Source: Lithospermum erythrorhizon (Eukaryota > Streptophyta > Magnoliopsida > Boraginales > Boraginaceae). From it: DNA of 64,000 bases. Location of the stretch: NCBI GenBank assembly GCA_019722365.1, contig JADFUC010000634.1:1-64000 (forward strand), read 5' to 3'. Within the stretch, counting starts at the first letter, position 1. Every line of letters begins with the position of its first letter. The notes under the pieces are model-generated. The model was not told the DNA's origin. It saw only the letters and a program-made list of their open reading frames with translations, and searched no databases. This document shows positions 36,961-48,977 of this stretch, one piece after another. The position numbers were made by a program, and so were the translations under genes.

Positions 36961-39534
36961 TTGGAGGTACCACATGACTTAGTGAGCCTATTTTTGGACA
37001 CTTAAACCCCACATAAGGTCACCGACATCACTTTGAAACCACAATTAAATTAACGTAGTGAGGTTTGGCGAGAATGTTCGCTTATATCGCCTTTAACTCG
37101 GGGAAGTTATACTCGTATTATAGTTTTTCGTATTGTTGTAATACGATGTCTTTATGTTCGATTGACAAGAGTATCACGTTAATTTATGTTAATAGAGGCA
37201 TCATATTAACTTTATATAGATTATGAGGCGGACCAGTATCGGGTATAAACCCTAATATCGATGTGAGTTAATCATAATATGTTAATTGTCAAATGACTGA
37301 AACATATATTTGAACTTATACGTTTAAATGCTTAATTAATCGGTTATCTCTAACTATTCAATATGGGCATATTTATGAGATGTAATATCTTATATTCCGA
37401 TACTCACTTTCCTTGAATTGTACTTGGAAATGATTACTTATTAACCGATTACATAAAACATCACTTGTGCTGTTCGAACGATAAAGCTATGGTAGAGATT
37501 GTGTCCTTGAAACTCTTGCATCACATTATTTTACTTGGAGTGTATGAATTAATATGATTCTAGTATTGTCTTTGGAGTCTTGTATATTATGAATACTCCC
37601 GAATGCGAAAACTTCTTCCGTTATATCGGTTGTACAAATTCCATTTTGAGTATGCAGGCCTTTCCTGACTACAATTGTAGTGTACCCAGCGTAATTACGT
37701 TATAGTCCTCACAATACGGAGGAGTTTGACATAATTACAGAAATGCGTTACTCACATAGGTAAAACCACATCACCTTGGTCTATGAATAAATCATTCTGT
37801 AAGTTACGTAGCCTTAGGGCCAGATATACTATCTTATAAGTTTTACCGCGGCGGTCAATCGGTCATGCATTCAAACAACTTGTTTCGGCATTACGTACCG
37901 TATGATTGATTAGAGTTGATAATTATACTCCGCCCGATTAGAAATGAGATTGAGAACGATCGTTCACATCTTAACCAATTTGGTGTCAGATTCGATTAGT
38001 GGGGACCTATTAATTTGGGACAAGCAACCTTACATTTTGAGCTTTTAATAGATGATTTCTTATTTGGATGGGTTAACTTGAAGACCTCTACAGAAAAATG
38101 CATTATTCTTAGTAGAGACAAATTTTTGTTATTCTAATAACAACATCATTGTTGATAACAAATGGTAAGAAAGTAGATATTAACAAGTTTATGGTAGAAA
38201 TTAAAATGGTCTCTTTCTCATTTGAATCATCGTCATTCGATTTTTCCTTTTGATTGAATAAGGCATTAATCGTTAAAGAAAAATAACTCAAGATGATAAG
38301 CTTAAGCATGTAAGTAGATCTTTGAAGCTTACATGCATTTAATCATTAATTCAATAATGAAAGTAGATATTCTGACTTATGGAAGAAATTAAAATTGGTA
38401 ACTTCGCCACTTCGTCGTACATCATTCATGTTTTTCCTTTTTGATTGAATCGGACATTCTAATCATTCAAGAGAAAACAACTCGAGTTCTTTAGCTTAAC
38501 TATGTAAGAAGTAGATCGTGAAACTACGTGCGTTTAGGTCAGTGAGGACATGTAAACAGATGATGTTTGTCGTCGTCTTTTTAATCATCTTTCAGAATAG
38601 TCTTTACGTCCATGTATCAAAACATTCATGATATAAAGGGTGTTGTGATTAACTTGATTTGGGTAGATATGGCGTTGTTACACGTCTATAGATTTTCGTA
38701 AATGTTGAGGTATGGTAAATGCGCCTTCATAGTGCAATTAGTGGTGTATATCTTATATACTACCCAACTCGCTGCATATCCTTATGCTCTTCAAAAGTCA
38801 AACTCTTTTCTTTGTTAAGGTAGCAATCTTGAATTATTCTTACTCTTACCACATGGAATTTGATAGAATCTCGATTAATAATGGCTATAGTGCGCCTCGT
38901 GGAACAATTTTCATAGTTACCGTAGAGTTCATTTAGTTCGATGGCAAACATTGTAGAAGGATCAACGATTAACTTTCGAACTAACCCGAACAATTTCATT
39001 CATACATCTATTCTTTTCCGTTACTTGAAATATCTATCATAACGATTCATGACTACTCGAGAGGAATTATTACGTAATGGTTAACGTGACATTACATATG
39101 AGATACGAGGTGGGAAGATCTGGAATTTAGACATGTCGAGGTTCGAATAAGAGGAACTGTCTATTTTATTCACCTTTAAACTAAATAACATTTATCATAT
39201 ATAATTGTTATATCGAGCTTAATCCATATTGTGTATCAGCTTGATCACGAGATCTCACTACTAAGGGACACGGTTATAGTCGCCATTGTCAGCTTTCCAA
39301 ATATAGTAGAATAAAACATAGGTTACGATCGATAGTTACAGGTGGTATAGTTTAGCCCCGGTAAAACTTCCAGACCGATATTTACTTAGGGTAGCGAGAC
39401 TCAGAGTCACTTTTCTATTTCTCAAGTACACTTACATTCCATTTACTTAGACTTGAAAGAATTGAAGGCAGTCGGCACAAATACAGCGTGGTTCTGTGTA
39501 CTACATATCCTGACTTATTGTGCAATTACACAAA
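36961..39534. other. AT-rich unassigned region left of solo LTR Z
   Basis: No gene supported. A short motif at ~37,240-37,290 ('aaaccctaatatcgatgtgagtta') resembles the 'taaccccgatattatcgtgagtt' block of the copia LTR at ~7,877, so part may be LTR debris. It also contains the 190 bp tandem duplication. Confidence 0.35.
38169..38545. repeat. Tandem duplication, two ~190 bp units
   Basis: Unit 1 starts 'gaaagtagatatt' at 38,169 and unit 2 at 38,359. Shared landmarks in order are 'atgg-agaaattaaaatgg', 'tttttccttttgattgaat', 'aaaacaactc' and 'taagtagatc...tacatgcatttaa/tacgtgcgttta'. The units differ by many substitutions and indels. Confidence 0.7.
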
Positions 39535-40074
39535 GGAAGCGTAGCGACCTTCCCGAATTCGGCGATCTGGTCGAGTCATCATCACGAACACGAGTCGCAA
39601 ATCATTGGACTGACTCATTTTAAAGACAACCTGTTTTTAAACAAATTAAAATTTCCTGATAAAGTCACGAAAAAAGCGGTTTTAAATAAAGCGTCCGTCG
39701 TGGCGATACTTTGTCACCTAAGTCGTCCGTAAAACATAAACTCCCCAAAATACTTTTACATCGGTTGCCCAGAAGCCATGAAATAAAATCAACTCCGATG
39801 CAGATCAATACAACATGATAGACATGACTAAAACTAAAAAGCAATGACAACTTCTGACAACTGGAGCGAGGCTGTGAGGATGAAATGCAGCGTCATTCGC
39901 TGAAGCTCAGAGCCACTGCTCGCCGCAAACAAGACAAAGATGTCGAGTCGCCCACTTGTCAGCACGACCACGAAAATCATGAAAAACAGATAAACAAAGG
40001 TGCAGTGAATCTTTTTTATCACGGGGGTGCAACTTGGTCCATAAACAATGAAATGAGTAAAATATAGCTAGGAG

Positions 40075-40076
<2 letters not shown>

Positions 40077-40108
<32 letters not shown>
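40077..40108. repeat. (AT)16 microsatellite
   Basis: Uninterrupted AT dinucleotides, 32 bp, within solo LTR Z. Confidence 0.98.
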
Positions 40109-40110
<2 letters not shown>

Positions 40111-40489
40111 AAGATAAACCTCGAATAAAAGAAAGATACATAATAGGGGCCATGACTTTATATGGTTGAGAATTCTTATGAAACATGCATGTCTGATCTA
40201 AGGTCTCGATAAGAAAATCAATCTCGAGGTCAAATCATGCATTCATGGAACAACATATTGCTTAACAAGTATGTGATAGAATCGACCAGTGAAATCCATG
40301 ATCCACGCCGTATAGCCATGAAGTCCAAAGCGAGGATACCCTGATTCTGGCTATCGATCTTCCGTCTCGATCTGCCGGCTATGCCTCAGAAAGCTGACTG
40401 ACATCGCGATATACCTTTCGACCCGACTCGGCATATCCGACTTTACAATGCGCCATAAAACAACCTCGACTGGCCAGGGAGGAACAACA

Positions 40490-40650
40490 CGCTCGTGCCG
40501 TGGTACAGAGCGGCTGTGACATCTTCGATACGAAGTGAGGCGATAGCGATACGCTCGTACCGAGTGCGAGGCAATAGCAGCCGATGCGATGCAGCGGTAA
40601 TAACAACGCTCGATTGCGAGTGCGGCCCGATAACGACACGCTCAGGTAAT
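40490..40650. repeat. ~30 bp hairpin-forming minisatellite in LTR Z
   Basis: Four to five imperfect units with the core 'acgctcg-n-cgagtgcggc-ataac'. Within each unit CGCTCG and CGAGTG are near inverse complements, so each unit can fold. The array is ~0.95-1.1 kb from the left end of the LTR, a position like that of the arrays in the other LTRs. Confidence 0.65.
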
Positions 40651-40686
40651 TCAACAATCCGTCTTAAATATCAGCAAGTCGAATGC

Positions 40687-42945
40687 GTTAACGACCCGCC
40701 CAGTCGGCCGCCGAATTAAGGTCATGACAGCATGTACACGAGTCACCCATTCGATGGATGGCCAGCGTAAAAAGACTTCACATTTGGCATTAATAATAAT
40801 AAAAATACACTTTTGTCATTCATTGGTGAAGCCCAACAACATATCTGATAAAACAACGACGGCATAATACAAATTCGCGCCAGTGCTTAACTTCAGATAC
40901 ACAAGAATCTAAAATACTGACATAGGAAGATATGACAACGGACCCACCGATGAAATCTGATACCCAGTCTAACGGTATACAAATCGGCAAATGAGGAAAT
41001 GGTGATGAGGGAATTCATATGCCACCGCGCTGCATGCGATCTTGTCTGCGGCCTATACGATACAGCTTCCTACCGACAACCTCCGCGTCAAACCTCTCTT
41101 AGAACCCTGGAAGGCATGGCCCGCCCGTAGAAAAGTGACTATTAATTTGAGTGAATACAAATACAGTTTGGTCCCAGCGTATACGTATTCATACTTATAT
41201 AAATATGTAGCCTTATCGTCAACCCAGGGCCACCACGATGAATAATGATCCCAACTACTTAGAATCCTCTTATACGATGTTACATAAAACTATACTAGCA
41301 TGAGCTTATCGTCGTAAATAAACGCATATTCATTCCGAGCAGTTTCGGCGCACAAAGGCGTCGAATAGGAATACACCTCCAAATAATACCATGAGATGCG
41401 CCTCAAATAATACACACGTACATGAGGAATCCTCGAAATAATACCTGCGCAGGGAATCCACCTCCCGAATAATGGATAGAGGCCTCGCTCCGTCGCTCCC
41501 GACAAAGAGGCTACGGCGCCGATGCATGTCGCTGAACCTCCCGAATCCGCAGGTGACCCACCCATGATATGCACACCTTTGAGCCTCCCGGTCGAGTGCA
41601 TGCATGACTCATAGTAACAAGCAATCAAGCAACGTATTGGCGCGACCTTGTGACCACACAAAAATCTCATAACGTGAATCATAAATTAAAGTTTACACGT
41701 AGTATCAATCATAATCACCTGATACACATATCGGAATAATCCCAGATAACACATACAAAATATATAACATAATATGAAAGGTCCCGTCGTGAGATTTGTC
41801 TTTACTTTCGAGCCCAAAGTAATGTCGTAACTTCTCAATGATCACAAATGCTTCAGATCCGAGTGCAACTCTATTCAAAGGAATTTATACATTATAACAT
41901 CCTAGGTAAAATAACCTCTCTTAACATCTATATATATCCAGGAGTGTTATACCGTCTCGCGATTCAATTTACAAGCTACAATGATATTAATCACAGATTG
42001 ATATACACTTAACGTTCAGCGTAAGCTACATTTCAATATTCGGTCATTCATTATTACCCCAATGACTTAACCTTGAGAGCACATTAATCAATCCAATGAT
42101 CGATTGTGGCCCAATTAATCCATTAAATCTGACACTCGATTCAATCACGAAAATTGCTCACGGAACTTTCCCAGAACTTTCTCGACTAAAATTCTACACA
42201 TCCGTATCGAACCAATAATTCTATACCAGAAACAACTATATTAAAAGTCATTTTATTACTCGTATTACCATTTAATGTCAATTTAAGAAAAGTCAATAAA
42301 AAGTCAACATAACGCTACCTTTACTTTTAGCCACGATAATACTTTTCAGAAATGGAACTTCTTAATCCCGCCATAGATGCCAGATAACATTTCTATACCG
42401 TAATAAATTGAAAGATCTAAAAAGTCAACCAAATCCAAGGAAAGTCAACTCTTTAAAAACTTCGAGAAATATCGAGATTCGATCTTTCTTACTGAATGTA
42501 TTAAAGGGATGACGAGGAGAAGATGATTATGAGTTTGTTCTTGATTTTGGTAATGATCGTGAGAGAAATGGAAGAAAAAAATTTGAGGGGGGGAGGGATG
42601 ACCATTTACGACCCCTAAGAGAAGAAGAAAGAAGAAAAAATAAGTTGGTGGTGGAAAATGATGAGAATAAGGATAAAGGTCCGTGGGGTCCGTGCCAAAA
42701 TAATATAAGAATTCCTCGCTTTACCGTTCGGTTTTAGAACTTCAATTCTAAATCTCGATTTATAACATAAGCTTCCCAATATAAATTTAACTTAATCCCC
42801 CAAATAATATTATACATTTCGATTACAACTTTAAAATCTTAAATGCAGCTTATTTATAATAGATAAGATTGTCGTATCTGACGATTGACGAAAATTTTGA
42901 TTTCTCGCCGAAATACTCCGCTTTGGCAACTAGTATACTGTTTCA
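40687..42945 (-). repeat. Y-family gypsy solo LTR inserted in LTR Z
   Basis: Starts GTTAACGACCCGCCCAG and aligns with 20,726-23,214, including 'cattaataataat', 'gatacacaagaatc-aaaatac', 'cctcttatacgatgtt' at ~41,267/21,338 and 'tgaaaggtccc-acggtgagattttg' at ~41,775/22,037. It has no internal region. The right end is estimated where Z-like sequence ('gtcacggagcgaggttatcacg') resumes, and I could not identify a clean TSD. Confidence 0.7.
41367..41600. repeat. Minisatellites inside the Y LTR at 40,687
   Basis: Several ~30 bp units with the core 'atccacctcc-aataatac' followed by ~50 bp units with 'ctcccgac-gaggctac...gatgcatgtc', in the same order as at 21,441-21,720 but more diverged. Confidence 0.65.
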
Positions 42946-44264
42946 TGTATTGTCACGGAGCGAGGTTATCACGAAATCAGCCCGGAAAACCTGGCACAAA
43001 CTTGACTCGAAAACACATCGAAATCACCTATGATTCCGCTAAACATCTCCCGATACCTCGACTACTCGACTTCAGCGTCCGTTTCAACAAGATAACACAA
43101 AATTCCCACAATGTCATTGCTCAAATATCAATCACGATCAATAATATTCCACACGTATGAGTTTGGTAATCACACAAATAATATCATAAGCTGTACATGA
43201 TTAAAGTAAATACATATACGGCAAAAGTGAGAGATAACTCTTCGCGCCATTGTATATAAGTTCCAGCAATCCACAATGATGAATGCTTTCCCGCGTCGGC
43301 GCCTAAACAAACATTCAAAATTATAATTACTACTTATAATATACAACTAGTAATATAGATACTTCTTATACTTTATCTGCATATTTATACTCCCCAAGAA
43401 ATAACCTTGACGAAAGTTCCTATTATAGTACTCCGACTTACAACGATTATAGTTATCAAACATATGACTGCAGAGTGAAAATATTTACTCACAGCGCGTT
43501 AAAGCGACTAGAAAAAACAATGAAATTCAACCACCCCAAATCAGCAATCAAATCCCACTACACTGCCCCGATTCAACGCTTTAAACAAGCTTCTAATCGA
43601 TCAAAAATCAATTTCCCAACCCGATTAATCCGTATAATCGACCTTAAATTCAAAAACCCAATTGCAACATTTACAACTTAACTCGTAATATTTCTCTTTC
43701 AATCAACATCAAAACATCCGAAGCATACTACCAAAAGCGACTATATTAAGATCCCCGAAACATCGCCAATACAATTTCGCGTCAACCTAAAAAGTTAACT
43801 AACTTGATAAATTCTGTTGACCCCAAATCGATTATAATGGAGTACCCGTCCACATAATTTGACCTAGAGGATAGCCATGCCGTTTACAACTTTCCAAAAT
43901 TCAAAACCCAAAAAGTCAACCCACGGTCAACCTCTCCAAAAACTTAGAAAACATCACAAGCTTGAAACTTTCACATTAATGAGTATAGAATGATGAGTGA
44001 TGAGGAAAGATAATCAACTTCTAATGTCTTAAGCACACTTGCAAAAGAATTGGAAGAAATGGAAGAAAAATTTTACACCAAGGGGGGGTGGGAGATGGAA
44101 TCTCGGCCAAATGGGGAAAGGGGGATGAGTTTGAATGAAGAAGATGTTGGCGTCTCGATATATGATACTATTCCATTATTGATATAAATACCGGGTCCCT
44201 TGGCCGGCCAAATAAATATAATTTAATAAAATCGACTTAGGCGTAACGAGGTTATTATAGAAAG

Positions 44265-46377
44265 CTTGAACACGATAAACATATGTTCCAAGAACCATAG
44301 GCTTAATATTTTCATTTACATGAAATGAAAAACTACCAAGTTCAAAAGACTTGTATGCAGATGCTTATTGAGATAATATGATATACTACCTCTTGTGGCA
44401 TCATCAACTTTCAACTAAGATCATGAATCACTTAAGCTGCCCTCATGGGACTATATTTGATGGCTATGAAATAATATAAGATTATATTATTAACATAATC
44501 ATCTTTGATTCGGAATTCAAAATCTCAATCATAATCTTGTCTTATTGAACATAAGTTCACAAGTTATTCCTTATGAGATAATGTCTAGAAGAATGGCATT
44601 ATTTAAATATCTTTGTCAAGTATGTCATACATTCTTAACTTTCAATTTAATAGCGATTTGACTTCGAGTTGTAAGTTAATCAAGGAACGTTTTCTTAACT
44701 TGACTACACATTTTTAACAATTTACATTAAATGATCATATGGTGAATAATTAGACAATACAGGTATAAAAGGTGTCGTAAATACTATATGAAATAAAAAC
44801 ATAATTGAATACTTGTGCTTCTGACCCAGCTGAAATGCACAAAGTATATCGAAGATCTACATGACCAGAATCGTGACAACACACATCACATTTTCAACTG
44901 CTTAATCACATAGGTAGAGCTACATACTAATTATGTCAAAACATAACTCTTGGCATCCTTCAAAGTTTATCCTAGGCTGTGATAAGTGACCTCTTTTTGT
45001 CCCAGCGGACGGAATCCGATACTTGAAAATTATCGCATAAGTAGCCAAGTCTACCGACAAAGAGTCAGAATGGATGTTTATATCCCAAGTCTTGCACTTT
45101 GGGAATCGTATGAACACATAATTGGGGAAAGCCTTAAGTATGATATGTCTATCGACTTAGATGCATAAATGAGAAATCACACTCAGCATTAGAGTTGAGA
45201 GCATGACAATACTACTTAATTTAAGATGAAATTAGTTATATTTAACAATACTCATGATCATGCAAGCATACATATTCAAACAAGTAAAATACATATCACA
45301 CTGATCATAGGATTAAATATAACACATACTGGGATTCGTGATATGACTTAAATGGAGAAAAATCTAAACTAGACTAGTTTCCAACTATGTCAAGTTTCTA
45401 ATAATTCTTCGTTAACACATCAAAGCTCTTGTGGTGGTCTTCATATTTAATTAATTATATTTATATTTAAATGGTAACTAATTAGCATGCGAGGTCGTTC
45501 ATTTAGTCGAAGAGCAAAATCATCGCAAGTTGTTTTCTACAAAACAGAAACACGAGGTCTTAACTATTTCTAAAATCTGAATAATTCATAACAACTAGTC
45601 TCACGACATCCGTAAATATATCTCGACATATATATTTAGGCATGTATAACATGGATGACGCAAATGCATAGATACAACACAAATCTAAAATATATATGGA
45701 ATTTAGGAATGATAAGTAAATACAAATAAGCAAATTAATTTCTTTAGTGTAAAACATTTATTTGAATCGAATTCAAATATACCACTTAGAATATTTCTAA
45801 GTTTATTAACAATTAACATCAAATAATTAATATTTTTGAAAAATATTATTTATTAATTTTAAACTCTTTAATTCAAGATAATATGTCAGTTTAATTATCA
45901 AATAATTCAAAGTCTCAAATTAAAAGAATAAATTTTTATTGTAATTTCAATTGCAATTCCTAATCAATATTAGAGATTTAATGAAATTATCTTCTCACTT
46001 TAATTGTATTCTAATACAAATTAAAAGCCCAGCTGTCGAGTTAGAATTATTTAAGTAGCCAGTTAAATAAATTATCTAAGGACTGCTAGAATCCAAAATC
46101 TCAAAACTGAAACTTCCTCGATAGGTGGAACGATTAAAATTGTTAAATTTAATTGATTGAAATAATTTTCAACTTAAATTGATTCAAAATAATTTTAATT
46201 GATATCAAAATATCGATTAAACTGAAAGCAGAGAGCATAAAATAAAGTCTGACTTTATTTGAGCGTATTTGGGAGGCTTTCAAGTCCCTTATAATAGCAA
46301 TTAGAATTTTATTCAAAATAAAAATCGAATTAATATTTGAATTTATTATTTTACTTATATTCAAAATATAATTTAAA
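44265..46377. other. AT-rich unassigned region, possibly internal sequence of copia D
   Basis: No domain motif was found on either strand. By spacing from the PBS of copia D (48,567), gag of that element would be expected near 45,470, but I could not recognise it. Short frames at 44,920-45,168 and 45,560-45,757 are not supported as genes. Confidence 0.35.
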
Positions 46378-46386
46378 TAAATAATA

Positions 46387-47444
46387 GAGTTAATGGCACA
46401 AATTATAAGCGGATCTTTGCATCAGATTCACCGTTTCATGATTTCATCCTTTGTCTTTACAAATATTTCGTTTAAATTAAGCTTATTTTTTAGTCTTGTC
46501 AAATTTGTTCATGCCATTAAATATACCGTTAAAATGCCAACCCCGAGGTCATGTGCTGGTCATGTGACATTTTTAAAAACATTTTAGTAATTTCAAACCA
46601 AATGAAATTTAAAAAATAAAATAAAAATCTAAACCCCCTTTTTCCATACGTTCTCCGCTCACACGACGGCTTGGCTAGCCATTATTCACAGCTGACCACA
46701 GCTAGGCCATTACTTAGCTGGAAACTTTGAATTCAAACAAAACAGAATTATGCAAAAGTAGCCATCCAATATCAAAATATAGGTAGAGTTCAACAAATAT
46801 TTGTACAAAGAACTTAAGAAATTAAGAAAAATTCAACATCAAAGTTCGATCTTGAAACGACCATCGATATAATCAAATGATAGATGAGAGAAAAGCGTCA
46901 GCTTTGTTCTCAAGACTGATGATATTAAAGTGCCTTTTGCGAGCTTTTCTACAAAGGAGTTTTTTTTGATTTATTGGTGTCTGCGTTATTAATTTTTTTT
47001 GTTGAATTGGCACATTTATAAATTACTTGAAACGATACATAATTATTTTGGGATGAAACCCGGTACATTAGAGATAAACTTAGACAAAGCATTAAATTGT
47101 AATTTGAATCCTAAAAATTAAAATTCGAGTACAAAATCATCTTGACAGATTGAATTAATCGGTGATATGCTAGACGATTTTCATGGAGGATGAGAAGTCG
47201 GGGGAGGAACAAATTTTTAAATTTTCTTTTTATTCCTAAGTTTCATTTTCTGCTAAATTATTACAATGCCCTTGCAAAAATGCATGTGACTAGGACATGA
47301 CTGAGATCAACTGACCCCTTGGGAAATTTAACAAGCAAATTTGCCCCGAACTAAAAGGATAAGTGATGAAATAAATCAATTTTAAAGATGAGTGATGAAT
47401 GGTAAATGGAAACAAAGATGTGTCATGATTTATGCCATTAACCC
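46387..47444. mobile_element. Non-autonomous Mutator-like element (MULE)
   Basis: A 1,058 bp element with terminal inverted repeats: the left end reads GAGTTAATGGCACAAAT and the right end, on the minus strand, GGGTTAATGGCATAAAT. Inverted similarity extends about 230 bp inward (for example GTCATGTGACATTTTTAAAA versus GTCACATGCATTTTTGCAAG). It is flanked by perfect 9 bp direct repeats TAAATAATA at 46,378-46,386 and 47,445-47,453, the TSD length typical of Mutator superfamily transposons. The interior (about 46,620-47,220) has no long open frame and no transposase. The insertion lies in sequence attributed to copia D. Confidence 0.85.
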
Positions 47445-48566
47445 TAAATAATATCAATTTTAGGATTATAAAATCTATCAAAATAATTAATTAAGTCAAT
47501 TATTAAATCAGTTCCAGCGAGTTATAATTGGACTTAGAGACGTTAAATACCGCAAGCCCAGTCGAAACAAGGGCACGAGCTGCGCGTGTAATTGACGGCA
47601 TGGGCCTAGTGGGCGAGGTCCATTATTCCCGTTCTCGGTACCGATTGGCCCGAGCCAAATTGCATAGTAGTCCGGTGGACCAGCTCGAGAGTGGACGGCT
47701 CAGGATCGAGGGGAAGCGGGCTAGATGCCGAGGTCAGTCGGGTAGAGAGCTTGATAAAGGTAGAGATCGGCCAGGTCGAGCCGAGTCGAGGCTCGGTTAA
47801 AGTCGATCTTGAGTCGGCTCGGACCCGAGCAGTCGAAACCAGTCACGGCCCAGGAAGGTCGGCTTCGATTCTTGGCGTGATAGGTAATCGCCACGTGTGG
47901 CTTCGAGATGGTGTCGAATGTCGGGATGGCGTGGCTCGCGCGTGCACACGTGTCGTCTTGAAGTCATGTTGACTCGGGATGCACTTTAGAACATCGGCGC
48001 GCCAGCGTCTTATTTGAAAGTGATGATTCGAGGGAGGCGAATTATTTCTAATTATTCCTAATAAAATAATTAAATTTTTTGAAATTTTGTTTGTCAGCGC
48101 CGCCCGCCCTGCTTGTTGTTGAGCTTTTAAGTTTTGGTTTGAAAGTCTCGATCAATTTTCTGTCGATTCAAAATCGAAGCGATACAAAAATTTTCCACCG
48201 AAATTCTCAAAATTCGAGAAAAATATTTCCAATTAAACTATAAAAAATACAAATTGAAGATTTACAATTAATGCAAATTATTATATTTTCTTGTATGATC
48301 GTCGATTCAGTGGCACTGAGATCACAGGAAAATAGTTCACAAAAATTCAAGTTTTTTTGTAAAAACCAGAAAAATATTACTGATTTAACTACATAAAAAT
48401 TTGAAATTCTTGATTAACAATTAATCACATTTGATTCAATTAATTATATATATCATAGATTGAATTAAACAAATATGAAATGATAATCTTTAACATACCA
48501 AATTCAGATCTAAACATATAAACGATTTATATCTCATAATTACATAATTATAAAATAGGTAGCCAA

Positions 48567-48578
48567 CTCTTGATGCCA
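48567..48578 (-). other. Primer-binding site of copia D
   Basis: The minus strand reads TGGCATCAAGAG, close to the TGGTATCAGAGC complement of initiator tRNA-Met, ending 1 bp before the LTR start at 48,580. Confidence 0.6.
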
Positions 48579-48579
48579 T

Positions 48580-48977
48580 TGTTGGGTTTTACGGATTAAA
48601 ATAACAGTGCTCCCCAACCAAATCTGTGAAGCTTTTCTGAGATTATAAAAATAGTAATTGAATCAATTTTGTATGTACACTTACACTTTACATTAGTTGT
48701 AAACTTGAGGGTAATACTTGAGGAGACTTCGACCCGACCAAAGTGGGTTGTCTACAGGCGAATCATGCCGGCGATTGATCAAACCGCTTCGTAGGTTTAT
48801 TAGAACTTTCCGTCGGTTTTATTAAAACAATTAAAGTTTAAACTAGGAATCAAGAGCCTGAAGAAAAATCCAATGGGTTTTTTCCTCTACCCTAGTCGAC
48901 CTAAGGGAATCCGGGGGAGAGAGATTTTGCCTTTTCATCTTTTCTAAAAAAATGAGAATAAAAATGCAAAGTGAATG
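48580..48977 (-). repeat. Truncated 5' LTR of copia D
   Basis: Begins TGTTGGGTTTTACGG directly after the PBS and runs into the LTR of element B at 48,978. Its other end was not found. Confidence 0.5.

Larger units (their letters stand above)
39540..44259 (-). repeat. Gypsy solo LTR Z, split by a Y LTR
   Basis: Begins CGTAGCGACCTTCCCG (a decayed TGTAACGACC-type start) and ends near 'gaggttattata' at 44,259. The flanks ggaag (39,535-39,539) and gaaag (44,260-44,264) agree at 4 of 5 bases, a plausible TSD. Removing the Y LTR (40,687-~42,945) leaves ~2.46 kb, the normal LTR length of this group. The right part holds 'gtcaacccacggtcaac' and the 'gatgagtgatgaggaaag' block at ~43,990, as in X and Y. 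There is no internal region. Confidence 0.65.
47454..48977 (-). mobile_element. Remnant of copia element D (leader and 5' LTR start)
   Basis: The layout mirrors the leaders of A, B and C: a GC-rich block (about 47,530-47,985), ~600 bp of AT-rich sequence, then a primer-binding site and an LTR start. The LTR start TGTTGGGTTTTACGG differs from TGTTAGAATC of B and C, so it is a different subfamily. The LTR is cut at 48,977 by the LTR of element B. The MULE on its left probably inserted into this leader. Frames spanning the GC-rich block are compositional and are not called. Confidence 0.55.

Noticed and set aside
39136..39150. tRNA-like 'ggttcgaataag' box
   Set aside because: No matching A box or acceptor stem nearby; similar 'ggttcgatt' motifs at ~1,050 and ~52,930 lie within copia integrase sequence.
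41367..41600. Regularly spaced short repeats resembling a CRISPR array
   Set aside because: Units are contiguous, diverged minisatellite repeats within a plant LTR, without unique spacers or cas genes.
47528..47972. Two overlapping 90-codon frames, Arg/Gly/Glu-rich
   Set aside because: Composition of a GC-rich leader block with 'gagtcg'-type redundancy; no family motif and no start context.
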